Shown: piece by piece, positions 25,568 through 34,308 of the stretch
Numbering within the stretch: the first letter of the stretch is position 1
Layout of the letters: each line of letters begins with the position of its first letter
Assembly: GCA_965140555.1 (NCBI GenBank)
Contig: OZ223259.1
Coordinates: 248,001-312,000 of the forward strand
Direction of reading: 5' to 3'
DNA: 64,000 nt
From: UBA1351 sp965140555
GTDB lineage: Bacteria; Bacillota; Clostridia; Lachnospirales; Vallitaleaceae
Position numbers and translations under genes: made by a program
Notes under the pieces: model-generated
Databases searched by the model: none
Seen by the model: only the letters and a program-made list of their open reading frames with translations
What the model was told of the DNA's origin: nothing

Positions 25568-26724
25568 AGGGCTGCCCCTTCCACTAACTCTCCAATGGCA
25601 TTCTCAATGGTTCGATTGAGTTCTTCCATATATCTAAGACCTTCATCGCGTATCGCCTTTCGCTTATTCGTATCTTCCAATACACCAATCAACGCATGAG
25701 CAAACTCATGTTTTGGTGCTACGATAAATCGGGTATTATCATGACTCTTCAGTCCACTGGCCCCATGAGGCGTCGTCACTAAGACCCGACCAAATCCCAT
25801 GGCTTCTACACACTTTATCTTCAATCCTGTGCCTATTTCCACAGGATTGATAACGATATCGGCCTTTTCATACGCCTCTTGTAATGTTTCAACAAATCCA
25901 AGCTTAATAATCGATGAATCGGTCTGCTCCACCTTCTTGCATATACTACCGGCCAAATATAACCGCACATTCGGAACGGCTCGTTTCACCTCCGGGTAGC
26001 TATGAAGGATAAAGTCACGTATAGCACTGATATTGGCAGCATTTCCTGATGCTACATATAATATATTCGGTTCATTATCCAAGGGGAGAGGCGTAAGTTC
26101 TGACGGATGTCCAATCGTTTGCACCGACACTTGACCCCCTGTCATTCGTCTGAAAACTCGTTCTTCTTCCTGCTGAATGGCAAGGACAACATCCCCTCGC
26201 ATAAGACCCTTGGCTTCATCTGCCTCGGATATGGAATACCAACGATAATGCTCTTTCTGACCTTTAAATCGTTTGAAACGATCGGTAAACAAGTCATGGG
26301 TATCCAATACCTTATAGACGTCTTTGGGTACATGCTCAAAAATACGACTAAGGAATACATATTCCACCCAGATAATATCATAAGCATTGTTCTCATGGAG
26401 CCGCTTGACTTCTTCAACCAAGTGGTCGGGACAGTAGTCATCCAGTTCGTCATTTACATAGAAAGGTGACCGATCTGTAAATTTCTTAACCAGGCGGCGA
26501 AGGGTTGTCGACACCCTTTCATTATAATGAAACGGTAATGTATAATAATGCCCTTTTCCAAAGAAGGCTTCTTCTCTCTCTACATCACACTCTTCCTTCA
26601 ATATATTCAAATAGTCCAGCGTATGTCCCTGTCGGCGAATGGCGGTCACTAAAGCTTTAATCCGTTGTCTGTTCCCTTGATCCGTCGGAAATATCGGGCA
26701 CGGTGTTATCATGAGTATCTTCAT
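25564..26724 (-). CDS. Glycosyltransferase family 4 protein
   Basis: 386 residues starting MKILMITPCPIFPTDQGNRQR, a common opening of sugar transferases with a GNR/GxxR loop. YDIIWVEYVFLSRIFEHVPK, LDTHDLFTDRF and the C-terminal ADIVINPVEIGTGLKIKCVE with EAMGFGRVLVTTPHGASG mark the GT-B donor site. The ATG at 26724 has an excellent AAGGAGGG site and lies inside the end of the Wzy gene, so the two reading frames overlap by 68 bases. Such a long overlap is unusual but both ends look genuine. It is related in layout to the next gene. Confidence 0.83.
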   Translation of the reverse strand: MKILMITPCPIFPTDQGNRQRIKALVTAIRRQGHTLDYLNILKEECDVEREEAFFGKGHYYTLPFHYNERVSTTLRRLVKKFTDRSPFYVNDELDDYCPDHLVEEVKRLHENNAYDIIWVEYVFLSRIFEHVPKDVYKVLDTHDLFTDRFKRFKGQKEHYRWYSISEADEAKGLMRGDVVLAIQQEEERVFRRMTGGQVSVQTIGHPSELTPLPLDNEPNILYVASGNAANISAIRDFILHSYPEVKRAVPNVRLYLAGSICKKVEQTDSSIIKLGFVETLQEAYEKADIVINPVEIGTGLKIKCVEAMGFGRVLVTTPHGASGLKSHDNTRFIVAPKHEFAHALIGVLEDTNKRKAIRDEGLRYMEELNRTIENAIGELVEGAAL

Positions 26725-28132
26725 AGAACGCCCTCCTTTCTAGATGCTTGTAATGAAATTCAATCATTGCTAACCATAATCCAATGTAGAACACCCCTGC
26801 TGCTTCCTGAAAATAGAAAACCTGAGGGCTCATTAAAATAAATAAAAGCTGCCCCATCATCGGATAGTAGATATGGTTGTCCATTTTGTAGATTCGTCTG
26901 GCTACAATAAAACCACGTATTAATAAACTCCAAGTAAGAACAAGTCCAATCAGTCCGTACTTATAGATAAAGCCAATCATACCTACATCAACCATATAAT
27001 ACAAAAACTTACGTCCTGTGAGCCAAATTGACTGGGGCAAATTCAAATTCAAGGAACCATACCCCAATAGCCAGTGCCCAGGAAGATTTTTCAAATAAAA
27101 ACTTGCTGCATTATAGCGAATTCCGAGATTCCCACTGACATTAGTAATCTCTTCAATGGTCTCTGTAATGACATTACCTTCTCCTGAATCCGCAAAAATA
27201 CCCATTCTGTACATCAATACACAAAGTCCAAGAAATCCAATCACCCCTACGATAAGCATATGTCGCCTAGAGAATCGGGATTGCCAAAACCAGAATGCCA
27301 CTCCTATGATAAAAACTGCCACACCAAGATTTAGTCGGTTTTGAGCGATCAGCACCAACGTATAACTCTGTATAACAAGGGCAACATAATGAACAATACG
27401 CTCCATCACCCTCATCGTTTTGTTTTCCAATAGACTGTTTACATTCATAAACAAAACTAAGGTCATCACGACCGAGAATTCTGTAAATCGAATATTTCCA
27501 TAGCGATATCGAAAATCTGTCAACATAAAGATGATGTTAGGATAGGTCTTGCTTTGTAAGATAAATAATACACCCGAGGCAATACTGTAATAAATCAGAT
27601 AGCGTCGAAACTTATTAAAGGTGTCCATGTCTTGCCAAATAAAACTTATAATAAAATACCCCAACAACAAAAAGTTAAAATAGAGGGTATAAAAGCCTTG
27701 GATATAGGATTGACCTATATTAATGTAGGCTACCGTCAATTCCAAGAAGAAATACGCCATAAGAAGTAACATCTGACCTTTGAATAACATCTTGGTCTTA
27801 AGAATACGTGGCAGATAGAGAATAAAAAGCCCAAAAAAGATTAACCCCAAAAGTTGTCTCAAATCATAAATATAGACAAGTAGGAAGCGGTTAAACATAT
27901 AGATGAAGTTTTCATTGAACACCAAGATACCGAGAGCAATTAACGCCCGTTCTCTCAGAACAATAATCCCGACGCCCAAAAGGAACATGACAGCGACAGG
28001 CATCATAGCCATCAATCGGTTTCCGGGGGCCATAACTGCTGAAAACACCGTAAGAACCAACGCTAATGTAACGGCTACTGCTACAATATGCTCTTGTATG
28101 AAATACCCTGCACGCTTCAAGTAATACTCCAT
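26657..28132 (-). CDS. O-antigen/EPS polymerase (Wzy-like membrane protein)
   Basis: 491 residues with about 11-12 hydrophobic helices spread along the chain (for example IVAVAVTLALVLTVFSAVMA, LLLLGYFIISFIW, MLIVGVIGFLGLCVLMYRMG, LIGLVLTWSLLIRGFIVA) and a large outward loop containing TNVSGNLGIRYNAASFYLKN, GHWLLGYGSLN. That topology and the R/H-containing loop fit Wzy or O-antigen ligase-like polymerases that join lipid-linked repeats on the outer face of the membrane. Sequence conservation in the family is low, so the call rests on topology plus position between Wzx, glycosyltransferases and Wzz in one operon. The start has AAGGAG six bases upstream. Confidence 0.82.
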   Translation of the reverse strand: MEYYLKRAGYFIQEHIVAVAVTLALVLTVFSAVMAPGNRLMAMMPVAVMFLLGVGIIVLRERALIALGILVFNENFIYMFNRFLLVYIYDLRQLLGLIFFGLFILYLPRILKTKMLFKGQMLLLMAYFFLELTVAYINIGQSYIQGFYTLYFNFLLLGYFIISFIWQDMDTFNKFRRYLIYYSIASGVLFILQSKTYPNIIFMLTDFRYRYGNIRFTEFSVVMTLVLFMNVNSLLENKTMRVMERIVHYVALVIQSYTLVLIAQNRLNLGVAVFIIGVAFWFWQSRFSRRHMLIVGVIGFLGLCVLMYRMGIFADSGEGNVITETIEEITNVSGNLGIRYNAASFYLKNLPGHWLLGYGSLNLNLPQSIWLTGRKFLYYMVDVGMIGFIYKYGLIGLVLTWSLLIRGFIVARRIYKMDNHIYYPMMGQLLFILMSPQVFYFQEAAGVFYIGLWLAMIEFHYKHLERRAFYEDTHDNTVPDISDGSREQTTD

Positions 28133-28142
28133 AGGCAGCTCC

Positions 28143-29120
28143 TTAACTGTATTTTTTCTTCATTATAGACAAATAGGTCTTACGATAAAAGCTTAAGGAA
28201 AACCTTGCCATCATTAGCCAAAATTTTGATGTATGCTTGTATTGACGATAATAGTAACTCTCTGTCTCCAATCGTCCGGCAAGTCGTTTACCCATACCTC
28301 CTAAAGCCTTTTTCGTCGTCACCCCTTGTTCGTGAATAATCTTGGCATCATGCAGATAATAGGTCACAAGCCCTGCTTGTCGAATTTTCTCTCCCAATAT
28401 CATTTCCTCTGCATACAAGAAGGTGGATTCATCAAACATACCCATATCCATGAATTTTTTCGTATCGGCCATGGCAAAGGCGGCGATGACACGATAAACA
28501 GGTCCATCTTCTGTTTTATCAATAATATCCGAGGTAAATCCTTTTACAAAAGATTTCCTTATACGCCACATTATACTGAAAAAGGGCCAGAATAGATAAG
28601 GATAAACCCAGCGATGTCGTATATTCGCATCTCTATGAGGGCTTTGTCGCTCTCCGTCAAGACCTTCAATATAAGGACCGACCAAACAGACATTATTCCG
28701 TTTTTCAAAGACCTCATTCAGTTTACTCAAGGTATGCGGATCCGTAATTTGGATATCGTTATTTGTAATCAACAAGCGTTTTGGGTCAAAGAGCTCTTTG
28801 GCCAATCGAATACCCCGATTGTTACCTTTTGCGAAGCCATCATTCCCGATGTTTTGGACCAACGCTACAGCTAAATTATCCTTTTCTAATTGATAACCTT
28901 CCTTTAACGCACAGGCCTCCATCAATTCCCGAGGTAACTTTAAGGTCGGAACCACCCATTCCTCTTGAAAAATACGCACCAAAGACAAAAAGTTATCATC
29001 CGAATCCGAATTATCCACCACTACAACACTGATGGGCATATCGCTTTGCTCTTTCAAATGCATCACATACTGATAGGTTAATTCATAAGATTTATAATCA
29101 ATAATAATTGCAGTTACCAT
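28143..29120 (-). CDS. Glycosyltransferase family 2 protein (rhamnosyltransferase-like)
   Basis: About 325 residues. The ATG at 29120 (MVTAIIIDYKSYELT) is preferred: GAAGGTGAC lies at proper distance, while the upstream ATG at 29141 has no such site. The GT-A nucleotide-binding fold shows ISVVVVDNSDSDDNFL, LVQNIGNDGFAKGNNRGIRL and LLITNNDIQI, where NND fills the DxD metal-binding position. AFAMADTKKFMDMGMFDESTF and YAEEMILGEKIR follow, the ED-type catalytic region. Relatives transfer rhamnose or similar sugars from dTDP or UDP donors; the rfb genes upstream in the operon make rhamnose a reasonable donor. Confidence 0.87.
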   Translation of the reverse strand: MVTAIIIDYKSYELTYQYVMHLKEQSDMPISVVVVDNSDSDDNFLSLVRIFQEEWVVPTLKLPRELMEACALKEGYQLEKDNLAVALVQNIGNDGFAKGNNRGIRLAKELFDPKRLLITNNDIQITDPHTLSKLNEVFEKRNNVCLVGPYIEGLDGERQSPHRDANIRHRWVYPYLFWPFFSIMWRIRKSFVKGFTSDIIDKTEDGPVYRVIAAFAMADTKKFMDMGMFDESTFLYAEEMILGEKIRQAGLVTYYLHDAKIIHEQGVTTKKALGGMGKRLAGRLETESYYYRQYKHTSKFWLMMARFSLSFYRKTYLSIMKKKYS

Positions 29121-29149
29121 TCTGTCACCTTCTTTCATCATTAAGTTAT

Positions 29150-30607
29150 CTAATCCCTTGCCAAAAAGGGAACACGTTTCGTAATCATCTGTATAAAGGA
29201 ACGGTCAATTTGATGGGTCAACAGGAATAACCCAAAGGTTACCAACATATAAACAGAGCCATATACAAAGAAATTCCATACATCACCAAGACTAAAGGTT
29301 GTTGATACAAACCACATAACAACGGCCACTAAGCCTGACGTAACTATAATACCGAACAACCGTTTGAATTCAAAAATATCCCCTAGTTTTACATCTGAAT
29401 ACTTTAGGACATAGCGCACTTCCAATATGTTTACCAAAAACTGCACGATTACAGTGGATACCGCAGCTCCAACCATTCCCATCGTTCGCATAAGAATATA
29501 GTTCAAAACAATGTTTACTAATAAACCAAAGAATGCAATCCATGCAATGGCCCTTTTCTTATTCAATACCAATAAAAGGGAGGAATAGATAGCAAAGGTT
29601 ATCGTCATTCGCAAGAGATAAACGCGCATAATCGGCACAGATTCGATATATTTGTCCGAGAAAATAAACGTTACATAGCCTCTGGCAAACAGCATGAACA
29701 TGAACATAAAGGATATGAGAACAAGGGCTGTATTGGTTGCAGCCGTTCGCCAAACTTTAAGTCCTTCTTCAAAACTGACTTCTTCTGTCAGCTTTGACAG
29801 TTTCGGTAACACCACGGCTCCGACAGATACGGTCAATAACTGTACAATAGGAATATTCATCGCCCCATTGTTATACACTGCATATTGGGCCGGACCGAAG
29901 AAAAAATTCACCATAAGCTGGTCCACATTTTGATTAATCGTAATTACAATGAGAGAAATCCCAATAGGAATGGCGAAGGCTACAAGGCTCTTCATATAGC
30001 TGTAATCAAAATCAAAATGATAGTGCTCTTTTTTGAATATAACAGCAAATAGTATGATGGTTTTGATAAGTTCAAACAAGGTAATCTCTAGGATAACCAA
30101 GAAGTTATCCCCGGTCACTAAGGTAATTATAATGGCAAGGGCATAGTGAATCGTATAAAATCCCACCTGCATTTTGCTAAGTAAGACAGCTCGACCGGCT
30201 CCTAGATAATAGTTGTCAATAATACTCGCAACGATAAATACAGCAGTCAGTAAAACTACAAGATAGATTTCCCGATCAATAGCCGCATTGTTCATCCCAT
30301 CGGCAACTGATTGTCTGAAGATTAAGAGGCCGAGTATAACAGGAATAGCTGTCAATAGTTTGAATAAAATCATCCCTGTTATTAACTGATTCCGCTTTGT
30401 TATATCCAGCAAACGATAGTGATAGCTGATTGTTTCATTGATACCTAGTAATAGAATCATATTCACTGTATTTGCAATTAACATAACTTGTCGATAGGTA
30501 CCGTATTCCCGTTCTGAAAACACACGGGAGATGACCATAACAAAAAGCAATGCTGTTATACTTTTGTAGGTCTTACCAAACATGGTAAAGAACGAATCTT
30601 TAAACAT
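29150..30607 (-). CDS. Polysaccharide flippase (Wzx, MOP superfamily)
   Basis: 485 residues with about 12-14 membrane helices. The N-terminus has FGKTYKSITALLFVMVISRV and FSEREYGTYRQVMLIANTVN, the pattern of Wzx/PST-type transporters; later IPIGISLIVITINQNVDQLM matches the conserved middle helices. It moves undecaprenyl-linked repeats from the inner to the outer membrane leaflet. It sits between the acetyltransferase and a GT2 gene in the right-hand operon and supplies the transport step between cytoplasmic assembly and Wzy polymerisation. The left-hand operon shows no flippase within this window. Confidence 0.9.
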   Translation of the reverse strand: MFKDSFFTMFGKTYKSITALLFVMVISRVFSEREYGTYRQVMLIANTVNMILLLGINETISYHYRLLDITKRNQLITGMILFKLLTAIPVILGLLIFRQSVADGMNNAAIDREIYLVVLLTAVFIVASIIDNYYLGAGRAVLLSKMQVGFYTIHYALAIIITLVTGDNFLVILEITLFELIKTIILFAVIFKKEHYHFDFDYSYMKSLVAFAIPIGISLIVITINQNVDQLMVNFFFGPAQYAVYNNGAMNIPIVQLLTVSVGAVVLPKLSKLTEEVSFEEGLKVWRTAATNTALVLISFMFMFMLFARGYVTFIFSDKYIESVPIMRVYLLRMTITFAIYSSLLLVLNKKRAIAWIAFFGLLVNIVLNYILMRTMGMVGAAVSTVIVQFLVNILEVRYVLKYSDVKLGDIFEFKRLFGIIVTSGLVAVVMWFVSTTFSLGDVWNFFVYGSVYMLVTFGLFLLTHQIDRSFIQMITKRVPFLARD

Positions 30608-30634
30608 GATTTATCACATCACTTTCTCTATGTG

Positions 30635-31417
30635 TCAAATAAACCAAAGATGAGAGCCATCAAAGGTATATGTCAATTCTGTGTTTCGTGTTCCTATCTT
30701 TTTGGCCGGAATACCACCATAGATACTATAAGGTTCTACATCCTTCGTCACCACGGAACCGGCTGCAATAACTGCGCCTTCACCGATAGTAACACGAGGA
30801 AGAATAACACTTCTGGCACTAATCCAAACACGATCACCGATAACGACAGGACCATTCTTACCGTCTGTCGCAAACGTCTTGGATTGAACATCATGTTGAT
30901 TCGTAAAAATCATAACGTCAAAGCCCATGTTGACATGATTACCGATTTGTATGCCATAACGTCCGTCTAAAAATGCTCGATCACCGATTATACTGCCTTG
31001 ACCTATGGATATCTTATGAGGATCCCATATCTCGTTACGGCCATAAAGTGTGACGTTTTCCTCCATGTCCATTAGGAATACATGGCGGTAGAAAAAACGT
31101 CGGAGACGATGAGATGGCCACATGCCTATTTTGACACTCATATACCGCTTTAATCCGGCTTCAAACTGATCCCGATAATAGCGTATGCTTCCCTTATAGG
31201 AGTCCGGTGTCGTCTTTGGTTCTTCATCCGACAATTCCACAGACTCCTGCTCAGGAGCAGTCTGTTCATGCTGGAACTCTCCAAGATGCCTGCGTTCTTC
31301 GTACCGCTTCTTTCTACGCTGCAATACGCCTACCATAAGGGCTGCCATAAACCAAGCCAAAGGTTTTACAAAGAACAGCACCGCCAGAAATATCAGTAGA
31401 ATGTCGCTCCACTCCAT
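30635..31417 (-). CDS. Left-handed beta-helix O-acetyltransferase with membrane anchor
   Basis: 260 residues. One N-terminal membrane helix (ILLIFLAVLFFVKPLAWFMA) is followed by a charged, low-complexity linker of about 60 residues, then a hexapeptide-repeat acetyltransferase domain: IGQGSIIGDRAFLDGR, GNHVNMGFDVMIF, the catalytic-type TNQHDV, VVIGDRVWISARSVIL, VTIGEGAVIAAGSVVTKDVE and GGIPAKKIG. Acetyl-CoA-dependent members modify capsule and EPS sugars. The membrane anchor is unusual for this family and suggests it works on lipid-linked intermediates at the inner face. AGAAAGGAGG precedes the start. Confidence 0.86.
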   Translation of the reverse strand: MEWSDILLIFLAVLFFVKPLAWFMAALMVGVLQRRKKRYEERRHLGEFQHEQTAPEQESVELSDEEPKTTPDSYKGSIRYYRDQFEAGLKRYMSVKIGMWPSHRLRRFFYRHVFLMDMEENVTLYGRNEIWDPHKISIGQGSIIGDRAFLDGRYGIQIGNHVNMGFDVMIFTNQHDVQSKTFATDGKNGPVVIGDRVWISARSVILPRVTIGEGAVIAAGSVVTKDVEPYSIYGGIPAKKIGTRNTELTYTFDGSHLWFI

Positions 31418-31455
31418 ATCAACGCCTCCTTTCTCATCCTGTCACGCTTCTTTTC

Positions 31456-32327
31456 TTATAATCCGTTCAATACGTCTACCAAATAGTTGCCATAGTCTGT
31501 TTTTTTCAATGGCTCAATTAATGCTTCCAACTGCTTTGCATCAATAAAGCCTTTCTTGTATGCAATTTCTTCGATACAGGCAATATAGAGTCCCTGACGA
31601 TTTTGGATTGTCATAACATAGTTACCGGCCTCCAAAAGATTTGCATGGGTTCCTGTATCTAACCATGCCATTCCACGTCCCATTTTTATCACATCTAGGT
31701 CGCCTCGATTCAGGTAGACGTTATTGATATCTGTAATTTCCAACTCACCTCGAGCTGAAGGCGTCAGACTTTTCGCAATGGACACCACATCTTTATCATA
31801 GAAATATAACCCGGGAACTGCATAACGACTTGTCGGCACTTTTGGCTTTTCCACAATACGTATCGGTTTTATCCTCATCATCAAACTCTATAATCCCGTA
31901 AGCTTCAGGATGTTTCACATAGTAGCCGAAGATTGTTCCGCCGGATTCTTTTTCTTGAGCTTTCGTCAACATTTGACCAAAGGACTGTCCATAGAATACA
32001 TTGTCGCCTAAAATGAGGGCTACACTGTCTCCGTCAATAAATTTTTCTCCCAATATAAAGGCTTCTGCAATACCCATTGGGAGCATCTTGTACAATATAA
32101 TCAAAGGATAGGCCTAATTGACTGCCGTCACCGAATAAGTTTTTGAATAGGTCAATATCCCGTTCTGTACTGATAATTAATATTTCTTGAATCCCTGCCA
32201 ACATCAGAACAGACAAGGGATAATAGATCATCGGTTTATCATAAACAGGAAGGATCTGCTTTGAAACAGATGTCGTTAATGGGTACAATCGTGTGCCGGA
32301 TCCTCCGGCTAATATAATACCTTTCAT
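31456..32327 (-). pseudogene. rfbA: Glucose-1-phosphate thymidylyltransferase, two frameshifts
   Basis: Three overlapping frames together spell a full RmlA of about 289 residues: KGIILAGGSGTRLYPLTT at the start, then GIAEAFILGEKFI and SVALILGDNVFYGQ, then RYAVPGLYFYDKD and EVAY/EIAYKKGFIDAKQLE at the end. The reading frame breaks at a C run (32073-32075; an extra G in AATGGGTATT) and at a T run (31867-31870; an extra A in GATAAAACC). Each looks like a one-base insertion in a homopolymer; removing both restores one open frame. The normal enzyme makes dTDP-glucose, the first step to dTDP-L-rhamnose. Sequencing error or a real recent mutation are both possible; rfbB, rfbC and rfbD are intact. 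Confidence 0.88.
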
Positions 32328-32338
32328 TGCGTTACCTC

Positions 32339-33421
32339 CTAGTTTTTGCCATAAAATGTTTGATAGTAGTTTTCATAATCGCCGCTTGTTACTGTTCCTA
32401 GCCAGTCTTCATTATCCAGGTACCATTCAATCGTTTTAACGATTCCGACTTCAAAAGGTGTCTCCGGAACCCATCCTAGCTCTTTCTCTATCTTAGAAGC
32501 ATCTATCGCATAGCGTTTATCGTGTCCTTTACGGTCTGTAACAAAACGGATAAGATGGTCACCAATTTGAGAATGCTCAATCCCACGCTCGTCTAAGAGC
32601 TTCGGAACAACTTCCAAGATCACATTAACAATCTGAATGTTCTGACGTTCATTGTGTCCACCCACATTATACACTTCTCCTAGTCGTCCTTCCTTGGCAA
32701 CTCTCTCTATGGCTCTACAGTGATCGGTCACATATAACCAATCCCGAATATTCTTACCGTCCCCATAGACCGGAAGATCTTTGCCTGTAAGTGCGTTGTG
32801 TATCATAAGGGGAATCAGCTTTTCCGGAAATTGATAAGGACCGTAGTTATTGGAACACCGTGTTGTATTCATAGGGAACCCGAACGTATCATAATAGGCC
32901 TTCACCACCAAATCGCTCGATGCCTTACTTGCAGAATATGGACTATGGGGATCGATAGGCGTTGTCTCTGTAAAGTATCCTTCGCGACCTAATGATCCAT
33001 AGACTTCATCCGTTGAAACATGCACAAACTTCTTTCCCGGCACATAGGTTTCTGTTTCTTTGTCGTACCATTTTTGGTGGGCTACATCGACCAGCGTCTG
33101 TGTACCCAACACATTGGTTTTCACAAAAATACCCGGATCATGTATACTACGATCCACATGACTTTCTGCTGCAAAATGGACAACATAGTCCACATCGTAT
33201 TTATCAAATAATAGCTCCACCGTTTTTCTATCCGTTATATCCCCTTTGATAAACTGATAGCCTGACTTACCCTCTAGCATCGTCAGATTATGAAGATTTC
33301 CGGCATAGGTTAAGGCGTCGTAGTTAATGACTTGAATCGTATCGCCATAGGTTTCAAAAAGATAGTGAATATAGTTAGACCCGATAAATCCGGCTCCACC
33401 TGTTACAAAATACGTCATCAT
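32339..33421 (-). CDS. rfbB: dTDP-glucose 4,6-dehydratase
   Basis: 360 residues, complete. The NAD-binding motif TGGAGFIGSNY lies at the N-terminus, VHFAAESHVDRSI and HVSTDEVYGSL follow, with the catalytic YSASKASSDLVVKAYYDTF and the TRCSNNYGPYQFPEKLIPLM block typical of RmlB. It forms dTDP-4-keto-6-deoxy-D-glucose. The start at 33421 overlaps the rfbD stop codon (ATGATGA), so the two are coupled; the second ATG at 33418 could also serve. It lies 12 bases before the frameshifted rfbA gene. Confidence 0.96.
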   Translation of the reverse strand: MMTYFVTGGAGFIGSNYIHYLFETYGDTIQVINYDALTYAGNLHNLTMLEGKSGYQFIKGDITDRKTVELLFDKYDVDYVVHFAAESHVDRSIHDPGIFVKTNVLGTQTLVDVAHQKWYDKETETYVPGKKFVHVSTDEVYGSLGREGYFTETTPIDPHSPYSASKASSDLVVKAYYDTFGFPMNTTRCSNNYGPYQFPEKLIPLMIHNALTGKDLPVYGDGKNIRDWLYVTDHCRAIERVAKEGRLGEVYNVGGHNERQNIQIVNVILEVVPKLLDERGIEHSQIGDHLIRFVTDRKGHDKRYAIDASKIEKELGWVPETPFEVGIVKTIEWYLDNEDWLGTVTSGDYENYYQTFYGKN

Positions 33422-34305
33422 AGGTTCTTCCCCCTTTTTAGTTTATCGTCAAAATAGTCATCCAACGCCTCTTCCCAATTCTTGAAGGTATAAATCTGAC
33501 GTTGCCTAGCCATAAAATTATCTAATACTGAATAATGCGGTCTTCTAGCTATAGTTTTAAATTCATCAGAACTACAAGGAACAATAGGTATATCGATTTT
33601 ACTCCGTTTAAAAACTTTACACGCAAAATCATACCAGCTTCCCTCACCTTCACAGGTTCCGTGATATAATCCATAACATTCGGTCTCAAGAAGCGCGAAA
33701 ATCATCTTAGCCACTTCCTTGGCAGAGGTAGGTGATCCGATTTGATCATCCACAATGGTTAATTTACCATGTTCTAACGCACGATCGACAACCTTTGTAA
33801 TAAAGTTTTTACCGTTACCATAGAGCCATGATGTACGTATGATAAAGTGCTTTCTAGAAAACTCCCGTACTTGAATTTCTCCGTAATACTTTGATTTTCC
33901 ATAGATTGTTTTGGGATTTGGCGAATCATATTCCCGATACATTCGTAATTCGCCTCTATTATTCAAGTTACCTTTACCGTCAAATACATAATCCGTTGAT
34001 ATATGAACCAACTTAGCATTATACTTTTCAGCAACAATAGCGACATTCCCTGCACCGATACCATTGACCAAAAATGCCATATCCTCTAGCGCTTCTAACT
34101 GATCTACATTCGTTAATGCAGCACAGTTAATAATAGCATAGGGTTTTACTGAATTTATATAGGCATCCAGTTGCACTAAATCTGTCACATCTATATCTGC
34201 TTTACACTTAAAAACAAAAGAAAACTGTGGTTGTATGTGCTTAAACTGTTGTATAGCACTCCCCAATTGTCCGTTTGAGCCTAAAACAATCACTTTATTC
34301 TCCAT
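33418..34305 (-). CDS. rfbD: dTDP-4-dehydrorhamnose reductase
   Basis: 295 residues of an extended SDR: VLGSNGQLGSAIQQ near the start (GxxGxxG), INCAALTNVDQLEA, HISTDYVFDGKG, YGKSKYYGEIQVREF with the catalytic Tyr and Lys, and RTSWLYGNGKNFI. It reduces dTDP-4-keto-L-rhamnose to dTDP-L-rhamnose. It lies three bases after the SAF-domain oxidoreductase gene and is coupled to rfbB. The SDR core is complete. Confidence 0.93.
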   Translation of the reverse strand: MENKVIVLGSNGQLGSAIQQFKHIQPQFSFVFKCKADIDVTDLVQLDAYINSVKPYAIINCAALTNVDQLEALEDMAFLVNGIGAGNVAIVAEKYNAKLVHISTDYVFDGKGNLNNRGELRMYREYDSPNPKTIYGKSKYYGEIQVREFSRKHFIIRTSWLYGNGKNFITKVVDRALEHGKLTIVDDQIGSPTSAKEVAKMIFALLETECYGLYHGTCEGEGSWYDFACKVFKRSKIDIPIVPCSSDEFKTIARRPHYSVLDNFMARQRQIYTFKNWEEALDDYFDDKLKRGKNL

Positions 34306-34308
34306 ATT

